A stretch of DNA of 64,000 nucleotides. Origin: Amycolatopsis rubida (GTDB lineage Bacteria; Actinomycetota; Actinomycetes; Mycobacteriales; Pseudonocardiaceae). The notes under the pieces are model-generated. The model saw only the letters and a list, made by a program, of their open reading frames with translations. It had not been told where the DNA came from and did not search any database. The translations under genes and the position numbers were made by a program. The DNA is taken from positions 620,001 to 684,000 of the forward strand of contig NZ_FOWC01000001.1 in assembly GCF_900115345.1 (NCBI RefSeq), written 5' to 3'. Below are positions 33,386 to 41,809 of this stretch, piece by piece (the stretch's first letter is position 1; each line of letters opens with the position of its first letter).

Positions 33386-34178
33386 CGGTCGCTCCCTTCT
33401 GGCGGGCCTTGTCGACCTCGCCGCGCAGCGATTCCCAGATGTCGGAGTAGAGCTTGCGGAATTCCTCGGTCAGCCGCAGGTCTTCCACCTTGCGCGGCCG
33501 CTCCAGCGGAATCTCGAAGACGTCCTTGACCGTCGCCGGGCTCGTGGTCAGCACGACCACCTTGTCCGCCAACGCGATCGCCTCGTCGAGGTCGTGCGTC
33601 ACGAAGATCACCGCGGCACCGGTGCCGGACCACAGCCGGAGCAACTCGTCCTGCATCAGCGCGCGAGTCTGGACGTCGAGCGCGGAGAACGGCTCGTCCA
33701 TCAGCAGGATTTTCGGCTCGGTGACCAGGGTCTGCGCCAACGCGACGCGCTTGCGCATCCCGCCGGAAAGCTGGTGCGGATAGTACTTCTCGAACCCGGC
33801 CAGTCCGACCCGGCCGACCCAGTCGGCCGCCTTCTTCCGGGCGTCCTCTTTGGACGCACCGCGGAATCGCGGCCCGGACGCGACGTTGTCCAGCACCGAA
33901 CGCCACGGCATCACCGCGTCGGTCTGGAACATGTAGCCGACGCCGTCCGGGATCGACTTGACGTCGGAGCCGTGCACGACGACCCGGCCCGCCGACGGCG
34001 GCTGCAACCCGGAGACCAGGGACAATGTGGTGGATTTGCCGCACCCGGTCGGCCCGACCACGGCGACGAACTCCCCCGGTTCGACGGTCATGGTCAGCTC
34101 GCGGACAGCGGTGTGGACAGAACCTGATCCGCTCGGGAACCTTTTGGTGGCGCCGATCAGTTCGATGAGTGGGGCCAT
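33375..34178 (-). CDS. ABC transporter ATP-binding protein (SsuB/TauB-like)
   Basis: A 267-residue nucleotide-binding subunit. Walker A is VGPTGCGKSTTL, the Q-loop MFQTDAVMPW, signature LSGGMRKRVALAQ, Walker B ILLMDEPFSALD and the H-loop FVTHDLDEAI. It powers the importer with the following two genes. ATG 34178 is selected because AAGGAG lies about 9 bp upstream and the N-terminus is typical; the longer open frame upstream has no similarity. It is divergent from the histidine kinase gene. Confidence 0.94.
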   Translation of the reverse strand: MAPLIELIGATKRFPSGSGSVHTAVRELTMTVEPGEFVAVVGPTGCGKSTTLSLVSGLQPPSAGRVVVHGSDVKSIPDGVGYMFQTDAVMPWRSVLDNVASGPRFRGASKEDARKKAADWVGRVGLAGFEKYYPHQLSGGMRKRVALAQTLVTEPKILLMDEPFSALDVQTRALMQDELLRLWSGTGAAVIFVTHDLDEAIALADKVVVLTTSPATVKDVFEIPLERPRKVEDLRLTEEFRKLYSDIWESLRGEVDKARQKGATGVA

Positions 34179-34323
34179 CGAGGTGACTCCTTCGTCACGG
34201 TGGGGACTCGCTCGAGGCAGGTTAAGAGCGGGTTTCGCAGCGGAGAAGCTTGTCGACGTTCTGCGTGCGCTCTGCGCGTTCTCCACGTTTTGCTCGTTTA
34301 GCGCACAGCGCTGAGCTGGGGGT

Positions 34324-35955
34324 ATGTTCCCTGACATGCCGAAGTGGGCGCTCTTTCCGCGGATGCGGTTCACCCGTCAGGTGCTGCTGTTGCAGATCGG
34401 CGTGGTGGTCCTCGTCGTGGGCCTCGGCGTCGCGCTGGTCAGCTCGCTCCTGCGCACGACGCTGACCGAACAGTACGGCGAACGAGCCTTGGCGATCGCG
34501 AAATCAGTAGCCACGGAGCCCGTGGTGATCGCCGGTGCGACCTCCCGGAAACCCAACGCGGACCTCCAGCAGCGAGTCGAAGCGGAGACGCAGACCGACG
34601 ACGCGCTGTTGTTCGTGGTCATCACCGACGATCGCGGCATCCGGCTGGCCCACCCCACACTGTCCGAGGTCGGCAAGCGAGTGAGCACGCCATGGGAGGA
34701 AGTGATCGCGGGCAACGACGTGGTGAGCGAGTTCAACGCGGGCACCTTGGGACCGTCGGTGCGCAGCAAAACCCCGATCAAGCAGGGCTCGCGAGTCGTC
34801 GGCGAGGTGAGCGTCGGCTACCGCATCGGCGAGCTGACCGGCGACTTCAACCGGCTGTTCGTTCTGACGATGGTCTTCGGCGGAGGAGCACTGCTGCTCG
34901 GCGCGGGTGCGTCCGCCCTGCTCAACCGCCGATTGCGCCGTGTAACCCACGGCCTGGAACCGCACGAACTGACCGAACTGCTCTACGAGCACGAAGCCGT
35001 CCTGCACGGCATCGGCGAAGGCGTCCTGGCAGTAGACGCGGAACACCGGGTCACCGTCGGCAATGACGAAGCCGAACGCCTTCTCGGCACCCCGCTCCCC
35101 GTCGGCGCACCGCTGGAGGAACTGGACCTGTCCCCGCGAGTGCACAAAGCCGTCGCCGAAGGACGTCCCGTGGACAACCTACTGGCGGTAGCCGGAAACC
35201 GGGTCCTGGTGATCAATTCCCGCGCCGTGCAACGAGATGAACGCGCACTGGGCACCGTCCTGACCTTCCGCGACCGCACCGACCTCGACACCCTCACCCG
35301 CGAACTCGACGGCATCCGCTCCCTGTCCGACGGCCTCCGCGCGCAACGACACGAGTTCGCGAACCGCTTGCACACACTGTCCGGTCTGTTGCAGCTGGGC
35401 CATCACGCCGAAGCCGAGGAATACCTGCAAACCCTCACCGAAACCACTGCCTCGCACGCGGAACCGCTCGATGATCGGGTCACCGATCCGTACCTGCAAG
35501 CCTTGCTGGTCGCGAAAACCGAGCAGGCGCAAGAGAAAGGCATGGAACTGCGACTGGCCGACGACGCCTGGGTCCCCGCGTCGGTGACCGACCCGATCGC
35601 CGCGGGCACCGTAATCGGCAACCTGGTCGACAACGCCCTGCACGCCGCCCGCATGGGCCCGCGCCGCCCCGCGTGGGTCGAAGTCGGCCTGCTCGCCGAT
35701 GACTCCGCTTTGCACGTGTCCGTTGTGGACAGCGGACCGGGAATCGACGCGGCGTTGCGGGAGAGCCTTTTCGACGAGGGAGTGTCCACAAAGCTCAGTC
35801 CCGGACACGGCCTCGGACTGGCGTTGGCCCGCCAAGCCGCCCGGGCCCGCGACGGCGACGTGTGGCTCGCCGACCCCGGCGGCGCGACGACCGGCGCGTT
35901 GTTCGTCGCCAAACTTCCCGGCCTGCTGGACCGACCCGAGGAGACCGACGCATGA
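34324..35955 (+). CDS. CitA/DcuS-like sensor histidine kinase
   Basis: A 543-residue membrane kinase. Two transmembrane segments (about 19-45 and 178-200) flank an extracytoplasmic PAS-like sensor of the CitA type; a cytoplasmic PAS (about 215-320) follows. The phosphoacceptor His is H343 in RAQRHEFANRLHTLSGLLQL, and the ATPase N-box NLVDNALHAA and glycine box GHGLGLALARQ are present. Relatives sense citrate or C4-dicarboxylates. The next gene (regulator) overlaps by 4 bp. The divergent ABC importer could be a target. Confidence 0.92.
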   Translation: MFPDMPKWALFPRMRFTRQVLLLQIGVVVLVVGLGVALVSSLLRTTLTEQYGERALAIAKSVATEPVVIAGATSRKPNADLQQRVEAETQTDDALLFVVITDDRGIRLAHPTLSEVGKRVSTPWEEVIAGNDVVSEFNAGTLGPSVRSKTPIKQGSRVVGEVSVGYRIGELTGDFNRLFVLTMVFGGGALLLGAGASALLNRRLRRVTHGLEPHELTELLYEHEAVLHGIGEGVLAVDAEHRVTVGNDEAERLLGTPLPVGAPLEELDLSPRVHKAVAEGRPVDNLLAVAGNRVLVINSRAVQRDERALGTVLTFRDRTDLDTLTRELDGIRSLSDGLRAQRHEFANRLHTLSGLLQLGHHAEAEEYLQTLTETTASHAEPLDDRVTDPYLQALLVAKTEQAQEKGMELRLADDAWVPASVTDPIAAGTVIGNLVDNALHAARMGPRRPAWVEVGLLADDSALHVSVVDSGPGIDAALRESLFDEGVSTKLSPGHGLGLALARQAARARDGDVWLADPGGATTGALFVAKLPGLLDRPEETDA

Positions 35956-36608
35956 TCCGCACCCTGATCGTGGACGACGACTTCCGCGTCGCCGGCGTGC
36001 ACGCGGGATTCGTGTCGGAGGTACCGGGCTTCACCGTCGCCGGGGTCGCACACACCGCCGCCGAAGCCCGCGCCCGCGTGCGCGAACTGGCCCCGGACCT
36101 GGTGCTGCTGGACGTCTACCTGCCCGACGAGCCCGGTCTTTCCGTCCTGCCCGACCTGAAGACGGACACCATCGTGCTGTCCGCGGCCACCGACGCCGCG
36201 TCGATCTCCGCCGCGATCCGCGCGGGGGCGTTGAACTACCTGATCAAACCGTTCACGACGCGGCAGTTGTCGGAACGGCTCACGTCCTACACTCGGTACC
36301 GCGGCCTGGTCACGACCGAACGTCCACTGTCTCAGGACGACGTGGACCGAGCCTTCCGCGCCCTCCACGACCAAGATCGCGCGGCGACGCCGAAGGGCCA
36401 GTCAAGCGCGACGGCGCGCCTGGTGTCGGAGCGGCTGCGCGGTTCGCCGACCCCGCTCTCGGCCGCCGAAGTGGCCAGAGAACTCGGCATGGCCCGTGCC
36501 ACCGCGCAGCGTTATCTCACCGCGCTGGCGGAGTCGGGAGCAGTGGAGATGCGGCTTCGCTACGGCGCGACCGGGCGACCGGAACACGAGTACGGCTGGA
36601 TCGGCTGA
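35952..36608 (+). CDS. CitB/DcuR-like response regulator
   Basis: A 218-residue response regulator. The receiver domain has the phosphorylation Asp54 (LVLLDVYLPDEPG), acidic pocket IVDDDF and the conserved Lys in LNYLIKPFT. The C-terminal part contains a helix-turn-helix (LSAAEVARELGMARATAQRY), as in the CitB/DcuR group. ATG 35952 overlaps the kinase stop (ATGA), so both are translationally coupled. Likely a transcriptional activator for transport or utilisation of an organic acid. Its stop is 4 bp before palindrome copy 3. Confidence 0.92.
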   Translation: MIRTLIVDDDFRVAGVHAGFVSEVPGFTVAGVAHTAAEARARVRELAPDLVLLDVYLPDEPGLSVLPDLKTDTIVLSAATDAASISAAIRAGALNYLIKPFTTRQLSERLTSYTRYRGLVTTERPLSQDDVDRAFRALHDQDRAATPKGQSSATARLVSERLRGSPTPLSAAEVARELGMARATAQRYLTALAESGAVEMRLRYGATGRPEHEYGWIG

Positions 36609-36612
36609 AGCT

Positions 36613-36659
36613 GTCGTGAGTTTTTTGCGCCGGTTCTAACCGGCATAAACACTCACGAG
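36613..36659. repeat. Convergent-gene palindrome, copy 3
   Basis: Outer arms TCGTGAGT (36614-36621) and ACTCACGA (36651-36658) pair perfectly, as does the inner stem GCCGGTT (36629-36635) with AACCGGC (36638-36644). A T-run lies in the left arm. It sits between the response regulator stop and the converging 36669 gene. Confidence 0.88.
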
Positions 36660-36668
36660 CCCCCGCGG

Positions 36669-37325
36669 TCAGCGCCCGCCAGCCATCCGCTGCGCCGTGT
36701 CGAGCCACGGCTTCCAGTCGAGGAACTGGTCGATGCCCGCCCGCGCCGGGGTCTTGCTCGGCGTCGGCGTCTCGAGGTCCGCGCGCGGATCGGCCTGCTC
36801 CGAGGACTCCGGAACCGCCGTCGCGCGCGGCGTGGTCGGGCGGACCGGATTGTGCCGCCGCACCGGAGTCTGCTGCGAGGGCACCGGGACGTACACAGTG
36901 ACCGGCGGAGCGGTCTGCGTCACCGGCGGCGTGATCGCCGACGGGACGGGGATCTGCTGCTCCGCGATCGGAACGCGCTGCTCGGCCTGCACGAGGGCGT
37001 CGTCCGCGGGCTGTCCGGGCAGCGCACCGGTGAAGAACCCTCCGGCGAGCCAGCCGAGTCCGACCAGGACCACAGCCACCCCGGCGCCGACCCACGCCCG
37101 GGCCCGCCGCCGCGACGCGACCGCGCGCGGGCGTTCCTCGGCGGGCGCGCACCCGGCGATCACCGGGATCTGCTGGGTCGATTCGCAGCTCGTCTCCGGC
37201 CCGGCTTCTCCCGGCAGCCGGGGCCCGCGCGGCAGGCTCGCGGCGATGATGCCGGTGCGGTCGACCAGTTCCCCGGAGGCGCGGTCAGCGGGCGCGGCCA
37301 ATCGGCGCTCGGCAAGGCGCAGCAT
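36669..37325 (-). CDS. Hypothetical single-pass membrane protein with Pro-rich exterior
   Basis: A 218-residue protein. Residues 1-75 are cytoplasmic and basic at the end (SRRRARAW), a single membrane segment follows (about 78-100: VGAGVAVVLVGLGWLAGGFF), and the C-terminal half is outside, rich in Pro, Thr and Val (TQTAPPVTVYVPVPSQQTPV). Type II topology is likely from the basic residues. Similar layouts occur in anti-sigma factors and wall-linked proteins, but no specific domain is recognised. It converges with the response regulator gene. Confidence 0.72.
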   Translation of the reverse strand: MLRLAERRLAAPADRASGELVDRTGIIAASLPRGPRLPGEAGPETSCESTQQIPVIAGCAPAEERPRAVASRRRARAWVGAGVAVVLVGLGWLAGGFFTGALPGQPADDALVQAEQRVPIAEQQIPVPSAITPPVTQTAPPVTVYVPVPSQQTPVRRHNPVRPTTPRATAVPESSEQADPRADLETPTPSKTPARAGIDQFLDWKPWLDTAQRMAGGR

Positions 37326-37446
37326 CGAGGGCTACCTCCGGGGTGCGGACACACGAGTGGACTGGCAGCATTCTGCGACATTCCCGAGGGGTTCGGCGAA
37401 AATGCAACTCCATCGGGTGATCAAGAATGCGGACAGTCGCGCCGCG

Positions 37447-38283
37447 TTATCCGTTCCGCTCGACGCGTTTGAGTCCCTGGCGCGCCAAAACCGCGAGCGG
37501 ACGCTGGTATGCCGAACCGAGGACGCGCGGGATCGCGTCGATCACGTAGGCGTCCGGTCCGATGAGGATCCGTGCGGACCGCCTGCGCACGCCGCGCAGG
37601 ATCGTCTCGGCCGCTCTCTTCGGTGTGGTAAGAGCGATTTTGTCGAACCCGGCCGCCGCTTTGGCTTGGTCGCCGCCGGTTCCGCCGCGCGCGTTGCGAG
37701 CGATGTTGGTCTTGATCCCGCCCGGGTGCACGCAGCTGACGCCGACCGGATGCCGCGCCGCGAGCATTTCTTCGCGCAGCGACTCGGTGAATCCGCGAAC
37801 GGCGAACTTCGCCGCGTTGTAGGCACTCTGCGTAGGCACTCCGACGAATCCGAACACGCTGGAGATATTCACGACGTAGCCGTCACCGGAGTCGATGAGG
37901 TGCGGCAGGAATGCCTTCGTGCCGTTCACGACGCCGCCGAGGTTGACGCCGAGCAGCCAGTCGAAATCCTCGAACGTCATGTCCTCGACGGTCGCGCCGA
38001 GCGCCACCCCGGCGTTGTTGACGACGAGGTTGACCCGGCCGTGCTCGTGGACGACGTCTTCGGCGTGAGCGAAAACCGCGGTCCGGTCGGCCACGTCGAG
38101 GGAATGCCCCCGCACCTCGGCCCCACGCTCGCGGGCTTCGCGCACGGTGCCGTCGAGACCTTCGGCATCGACATCGGACAGTTCGAGGAGCGCGCCGTGC
38201 AACGCCAGCTCAAGCGCCAGCGCCCGGCCGATGCCCGAGCCCGCTCCGGTGATCACTGCGACTTTGTTCGAGAAGTCCTTCAT
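37447..38283 (-). CDS. Short-chain dehydrogenase/reductase
   Basis: A 278-residue classical SDR oxidoreductase. The cofactor motif TGAGSGIGRALALELALHG, the NNAG motif (VVNNAGVALG), and the catalytic Ser, Tyr and Lys (NISSVFGF, SAYNAAKFAV) are all present. The C-terminal part (residues 215-270) is typical of the mycobacterial-type SDRs acting on lipids or steroids. Substrate unknown. It is divergent from the trypsin-like lipoprotein gene, with an imperfect inverted repeat between them. Confidence 0.9.
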   Translation of the reverse strand: MKDFSNKVAVITGAGSGIGRALALELALHGALLELSDVDAEGLDGTVREARERGAEVRGHSLDVADRTAVFAHAEDVVHEHGRVNLVVNNAGVALGATVEDMTFEDFDWLLGVNLGGVVNGTKAFLPHLIDSGDGYVVNISSVFGFVGVPTQSAYNAAKFAVRGFTESLREEMLAARHPVGVSCVHPGGIKTNIARNARGGTGGDQAKAAAGFDKIALTTPKRAAETILRGVRRRSARILIGPDAYVIDAIPRVLGSAYQRPLAVLARQGLKRVERNG

Positions 38284-38317
38284 CGTCTCCCCACCCTGGT
38301 CTCACCGCGTTCTCTGA

Positions 38318-38338
38318 TACTAGTGACGAGGACCAGTA
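38318..38338. promoter_or_regulatory. Imperfect inverted repeat between SDR and protease genes
   Basis: TACTAGT at 38318-38324 and ACCAGTA at 38332-38338 form 7-bp arms with one mismatch around 7 bp. It lies in the 66-bp gap between divergent starts and could be an operator or part of a promoter. The evidence is weak. Confidence 0.3.
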
Positions 38339-38349
38339 CAGGAGGTGGC

Positions 38350-39099
38350 ATGCGGCGCACGGTGATCGGGCTGTTCGCACTAATGAGTGCGAGCGGGACC
38401 ATCGTGGCTTGTGCTGAGCACGCAGCGGAGCCAGCGGGCACGCCGCCGCCCCCGGCGAAGCCGATCCAAGCGTCCATCGGCGCACTGTTCGTCGACGGCT
38501 CGCATTACTGCACCGCGAGCGTCGTGCACAGCCCGCGAGGGGACGAACTGCTCACCGCCGCACACTGCATCCACGACGGCGAAGGCGGCGGCTACCTGGC
38601 CAATGTCACCTTCGCGCCGGGCTTCCACGACGGCGTCGCCCCGTACGGGTACTGGCAGGTCGGGAACGAGCTGGTCGCACAAAACTGGATCGACTCGTCC
38701 GATCCGAACCTCGATGTCGGTTTCGCGACCGCACGCCAAGACGGTTCCCCCGAACCCCTGGAAGCGGTGACCGGAGCCAACCAGCTAGCCACGAACGGCC
38801 CCTTCGCTCGCCCGGTGACCGTCGCCGGCTACCCAGACGGCGTCGACGAGGTCGCCACCTGCGAAACGCACACCCAGCAGCAGGACGAACACCAGGTACG
38901 GGTCGACTGCCCAGGCTTCGCCACCGGCACGAGCGGCAGCCCCCTGGTAGCCGACCCGTCTCCCGACACGAAGACGGGCACAGTAGTAGGCGTAATCGGC
39001 GGTTACGAGGGAGGCGGCTACACCGACGACGTCTCGTACTCAAGCTACTTCGACGAGCAGGTCACCGATCTGTACAACCGAGCGACCACGATGCCGTGA
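38350..39099 (+). CDS. Trypsin-like serine protease, putative lipoprotein
   Basis: A 249-residue exported protein with an N-terminal signal and probable lipobox (SGTIVACAEH, C22). The protease domain shows His in LLTAAHCIHD, Asp in PNLDVGFATARQ and Ser in ATGTSGSPLVAD; Cys residues may form a disulfide (CETHTQQQ...VDCPG). It would act outside the cell, anchored to the membrane. ATG 38350 follows GGAGGTGG. Its Ser motif TSGSP matches glutamyl-endopeptidase-like S1 members. Confidence 0.85.
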   Translation: MRRTVIGLFALMSASGTIVACAEHAAEPAGTPPPPAKPIQASIGALFVDGSHYCTASVVHSPRGDELLTAAHCIHDGEGGGYLANVTFAPGFHDGVAPYGYWQVGNELVAQNWIDSSDPNLDVGFATARQDGSPEPLEAVTGANQLATNGPFARPVTVAGYPDGVDEVATCETHTQQQDEHQVRVDCPGFATGTSGSPLVADPSPDTKTGTVVGVIGGYEGGGYTDDVSYSSYFDEQVTDLYNRATTMP

Positions 39100-39112
39100 C
39101 ATGATGCGACGC

Positions 39113-39334
39113 ATGAGCACGCGCGACGTCCCGATCACCGGAGAACCGATCCGGCTGGGCCAATTCCTGAAACTGGCCGACCTCGCGGACAACGGCTCGC
39201 ACGCGAAAGACCTGATCGATGCGGAAGAGGTCACGGTCAACGGCGAGGTGGAAACCCGCCGAGGCCGCCAGCTAGCGGACGGCGACGTAGTAACAGTCGG
39301 CACTGAGAACGCCCGCGTCTCCCTGGAACACTGA
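39113..39334 (+). CDS. S4-domain RNA-binding protein (YaaA/YbcJ-like)
   Basis: A 73-residue protein formed almost entirely of an S4 RNA-binding domain: IRLGQFLKLADLADNGSHAK, then AEEVTVNGEVETRRGRQLAD. Relatives bind structured RNA such as 23S rRNA; the exact role is unclear. ATG 39113 is chosen because homologues begin MSTRD-like; ATG 39101 is possible. It follows the protease gene closely and is followed by a palindromic repeat. Confidence 0.85.
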   Translation: MSTRDVPITGEPIRLGQFLKLADLADNGSHAKDLIDAEEVTVNGEVETRRGRQLADGDVVTVGTENARVSLEH

Positions 39335-39354
39335 CTCCCCCCGCCTGACTCGTG

Positions 39355-39403
39355 CGTGAGGGCCACCCTCATTGACTCTGATTCCCTCAGGGTTCCCCTC
39401 ACG
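39355..39403. repeat. Second palindrome family, copy 2
   Basis: Outer CGTGAGGG (39355-39362) pairs with CCCTCACG (39396-39403), and inner ACCCT with AGGGT. The right half GATTCCCTCAGGGT closely matches that of the copy at 30484. It lies between the converging S4 gene and Ldh-family gene. The rest of the gap to 39602 is C-rich with no gene visible. Confidence 0.82.
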
Positions 39404-39602
39404 CCCCCAACGCGAGGGGGCCTTTCACGAACGCGGGTTCCCGCAAGAAGCCCCACCCACAAACCGCAGCCGACGCACCCGACCATCGAGGCACCCAGCC
39501 CCTCCCCCGCACCCCGATACGAAGCCCCCCTGCACACTCAACCTTCGGGGTGCCCCACGCAACCCCCACAAGCAATGTCGCCCCCAGGCGACGAGCCACC
39601 CG

Positions 39603-40544
39603 TCACCCCACCGTCGTCAACGGCGCTCTTCCCAACTTCAACGCCAACGAATCCAACTGCCTCCGCACCGCCCCCGGCAACGGCACCCCCAACGCCCGGC
39701 ACTGCTCCAAATACTGAGCCTCCCGCCACCCGGGGTACCGCACCGGCGCACCGCCCTCCCACCCGAGCATGCTCCCGAACACCGCACTGGCCGCCCGATA
39801 GAACCCATCCGCGCTGCGCAACGTCGTAGGCGCGATCGCCAGCACCAGCAACCCCGTGTCATGCTCATGATCCGCGACCCCGGACAACACCCCGGCCAGC
39901 ACGTCCACCATCAACGCGAACCCGGCGAACTGCGGGTTCCGAGCAGTATCAGCAAGATCAACATCCAGCACGAACTCCGGATAAGCCCCGGCAGGCGCAG
40001 CCATCCCCAACGGATGCACCGGCTGATCGGCATACCCCCCAGCCGCCATCACCATGCCGATCATCCCGTGCGGCAACGCCCGCGCCGCGTGATGCCCGAC
40101 CCGTCCGAACGGCCCGACCCCGCGCAGCGACAGCAGCCCGACGCCAAACCGCCCAGCCCGCTGCACCGCCCGATCCATCGCGTCACCGACCGCCCACAGC
40201 CCCGACGCCCGCCGGTAATCGATGAGCGCCGCAGCCCCACGGTCGGCAATCAGCAACGGCTGCGCACCAGGACTGACGAACCCGCTTTCGATCGCGGGCA
40301 GATGTACCCGGGTCAACTCCCCGACGCCGGTTTCGGGCGCGCCGGTGAGATCGCCGTGGCACAACGCTTCCGCGGCCGGACGCGCACGCTCCTCGGGAAA
40401 GCCTTGTGCCATCAGGGCAGCGGAAACGAGCGTGACCAGTTCGTCGGCGGGAACACGGTGCCAGGCCTGCTCGGGAATCGGGGTGTCGGCGGGAACTTCC
40501 GGAACGGGGCGGCTGAGCCGGGGAGCACGCGGTCTGAGGGGCAC
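39603..40544 (-). CDS. Ldh-family (malate/L-lactate dehydrogenase type) oxidoreductase
   Basis: A 313-residue protein of the MDH2/Ldh family, whose members reduce 2-oxo acids with NAD(P)H. Family features are ESGFVSPGAQPLLI, RRASGLWAVGDAMDRAVQRA and MAAPAGAYPEFVLDVDLADT. The family catalytic His is usually in a GR/NSxHxGxxG-like loop; here the corresponding loop reads GPFGRVGHHAARAL. The N-terminal helix is preceded by about 15 Pro/Arg-rich residues, so the true start may be downstream. Substrate unknown. Confidence 0.82.
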   Translation of the reverse strand: MPLRPRAPRLSRPVPEVPADTPIPEQAWHRVPADELVTLVSAALMAQGFPEERARPAAEALCHGDLTGAPETGVGELTRVHLPAIESGFVSPGAQPLLIADRGAAALIDYRRASGLWAVGDAMDRAVQRAGRFGVGLLSLRGVGPFGRVGHHAARALPHGMIGMVMAAGGYADQPVHPLGMAAPAGAYPEFVLDVDLADTARNPQFAGFALMVDVLAGVLSGVADHEHDTGLLVLAIAPTTLRSADGFYRAASAVFGSMLGWEGGAPVRYPGWREAQYLEQCRALGVPLPGAVRRQLDSLALKLGRAPLTTVG

Positions 40545-40636
40545 TTCATCAAGGTTGCCGGGCGATCTCCGGCCCCGTCAACGAGGTTGGCCCTAGAGTG
40601 TGATGCGGTCAGCCGCAGAGACGTACCCTGGGGCAC

Positions 40637-40918
40637 ATGTGCCGAAACATCACGACGCTCCGCGGCCTGCAGCCCGCCGCCACCACGGACGAGATCGAAG
40701 CTGCGGCACGCCAGTACGTGCGCAAAGTGACCGGGGTGCAGTCCCTTTCGGACGCGACGCGCGAACCGTTCGAAGCGGCGGTCGCCGAAATCGCCCAGAT
40801 CACCGCGCGGCTGTTGGAAGAACTCCCGCAGCGCCGCCAGCCGCCGGCGACCGTGCCGCCGCTGCGCCGCCCGGAGGTCCAGGCGCGGATCGCCCAGCGC
40901 GAGGCGAAAAAAGCCTGA
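40637..40918 (+). CDS. DUF2277 family protein
   Basis: A 93-residue protein matching the DUF2277 family, which begins MCRNITTLRGLQP and continues EIEAAARQYVRKVTGVQSLS. Predicted helical and cytoplasmic. The family is widespread in bacteria; function unknown. The conserved N-terminal MCRNI supports ATG 40637. It converges with the KTSC-domain gene, 8 bp apart. Confidence 0.88.
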   Translation: MCRNITTLRGLQPAATTDEIEAAARQYVRKVTGVQSLSDATREPFEAAVAEIAQITARLLEELPQRRQPPATVPPLRRPEVQARIAQREAKKA

Positions 40919-40926
40919 CGCCGCAG

Positions 40927-41124
40927 TCACTCCACTTCTTGCCCGGGAAACCTCGGCTTGATCTCCTGGTTGAGGTAGCGCCCCGGGCTCTCGGCGGCCA
41001 TCAGCTCGCGATGCACCCGCGCGGGCACGAGGTGGTAGCGGTAGACACCGCCGTTGCGGAACCCGATTTCCAGCACCGACTTCGCGGCGTCGTAGCCGAC
41101 GTCGCGAATGACGGAAGACTCCAC
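40927..41124 (-). CDS. KTSC-domain protein
   Basis: A 65-residue protein that is essentially a KTSC domain: SSVIRDVGYDAAKSVLEIGF, NGGVYRYHLVPARVHRELMA and SPGRYLNQEIKPRF. The domain also occurs at the C-terminus of some lysyl-tRNA synthetases and as free small proteins. GTG 41124 is the start, as upstream residues are low-complexity. Function unknown. Confidence 0.82.
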   Translation of the reverse strand: MESSVIRDVGYDAAKSVLEIGFRNGGVYRYHLVPARVHRELMAAESPGRYLNQEIKPRFPGQEVE

Positions 41125-41230
41125 GGGAACCCGGCGCACAGCACGGACAGGATACCCGCGCGGACCCGAAAACGGCCCCGGTCTCCCGCGGGATGCGCGG
41201 AATCCGGGGCCGGACACACGAGGCGTCAAG

Positions 41231-41315
41231 CGGAAGCGGAGGGATTTGAACCCCCGGTAGGTTTCCCTACGGACGCTTTCAAGGCGTCTGCATTCGGCCG
41301 CTCTGCCACGCTTCC
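41231..41315 (-). tRNA. tRNA-Ser (anticodon TGA)
   Basis: An 85-nt minus-strand tRNA with acceptor GGAAGCG pairing with CGCTTCC, anticodon loop CTTGAAA, a long variable arm (GTAGGGAAACCTAC) and T-loop GGTTCAAATCC. The discriminator is G and no CCA is encoded. Decodes UCN serine codons. Confidence 0.97.
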
Positions 41316-41317
41316 TT

Positions 41318-41809
41318 CTAGGTCAGGGTATCGCGCCGTCCTTCGACGTCGTCCAGGTGTTCGAGGACTCGGGTGAACACCGAGGCCACCGCGGTCTGCT
41401 CGGCGGGAGTCAGCAGGTCGATCAGGTGCTCGCGGGCGCCGCGCACGTGCGTCGGCGCGGCTTCGTCCAGCACGCGCTGGCCCGCATCGCTCAGTTCGGT
41501 CAGCACGCCGCGTTTGTCTTCCGGGTCCGGGCGGCGGGTGACCAGCCCGGCGATCTCCAGTTTGCCGATCTGGTGCGACAGCCTGCTCTTCGTCGAGCCC
41601 AGCTGCCCCGCCAGCTCCGTCATCCGGGTGCACCGGTCGGGGGCCAGGTTCAGGCACACCAGGACCTCGTAGTCGGCGAGCGAGATGCCGTGTCTTTCAG
41701 CCAGTTCGCGGTGCAGCCTCTGGCGCAGCCGCAGCGACGCGACGATGTAAGCCCGCCAGGCGCGCTGCTCGGCCGGGTCGAGCCAGCGCACGTCCTGGTC
41801 ATCGCTCAT
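41318..41809 (-). CDS. MarR-family transcriptional regulator
   Basis: A 163-residue regulator. The winged helix is LADYEVLVCLNLAPDRCTRM, then ELAGQLGSTKSRLSHQIGKL and the wing TRRPDPEDKRGVLTELSD. ATG 41809 is chosen because it starts before the first dimerisation helix; the longer frame upstream is atypical. It stands alone upstream of tRNA-Ser and its targets are unknown. The region upstream of it is a 512-bp non-coding gap. Confidence 0.88.
   Translation of the reverse strand: MSDDQDVRWLDPAEQRAWRAYIVASLRLRQRLHRELAERHGISLADYEVLVCLNLAPDRCTRMTELAGQLGSTKSRLSHQIGKLEIAGLVTRRPDPEDKRGVLTELSDAGQRVLDEAAPTHVRGAREHLIDLLTPAEQTAVASVFTRVLEHLDDVEGRRDTLT

Noticed and set aside
36697..38349. Long plus-strand extension upstream of the trypsin-like protease
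   Set aside because: It is antisense to two well-supported minus-strand genes; the signal peptide and ribosome binding site place the start at 38350.
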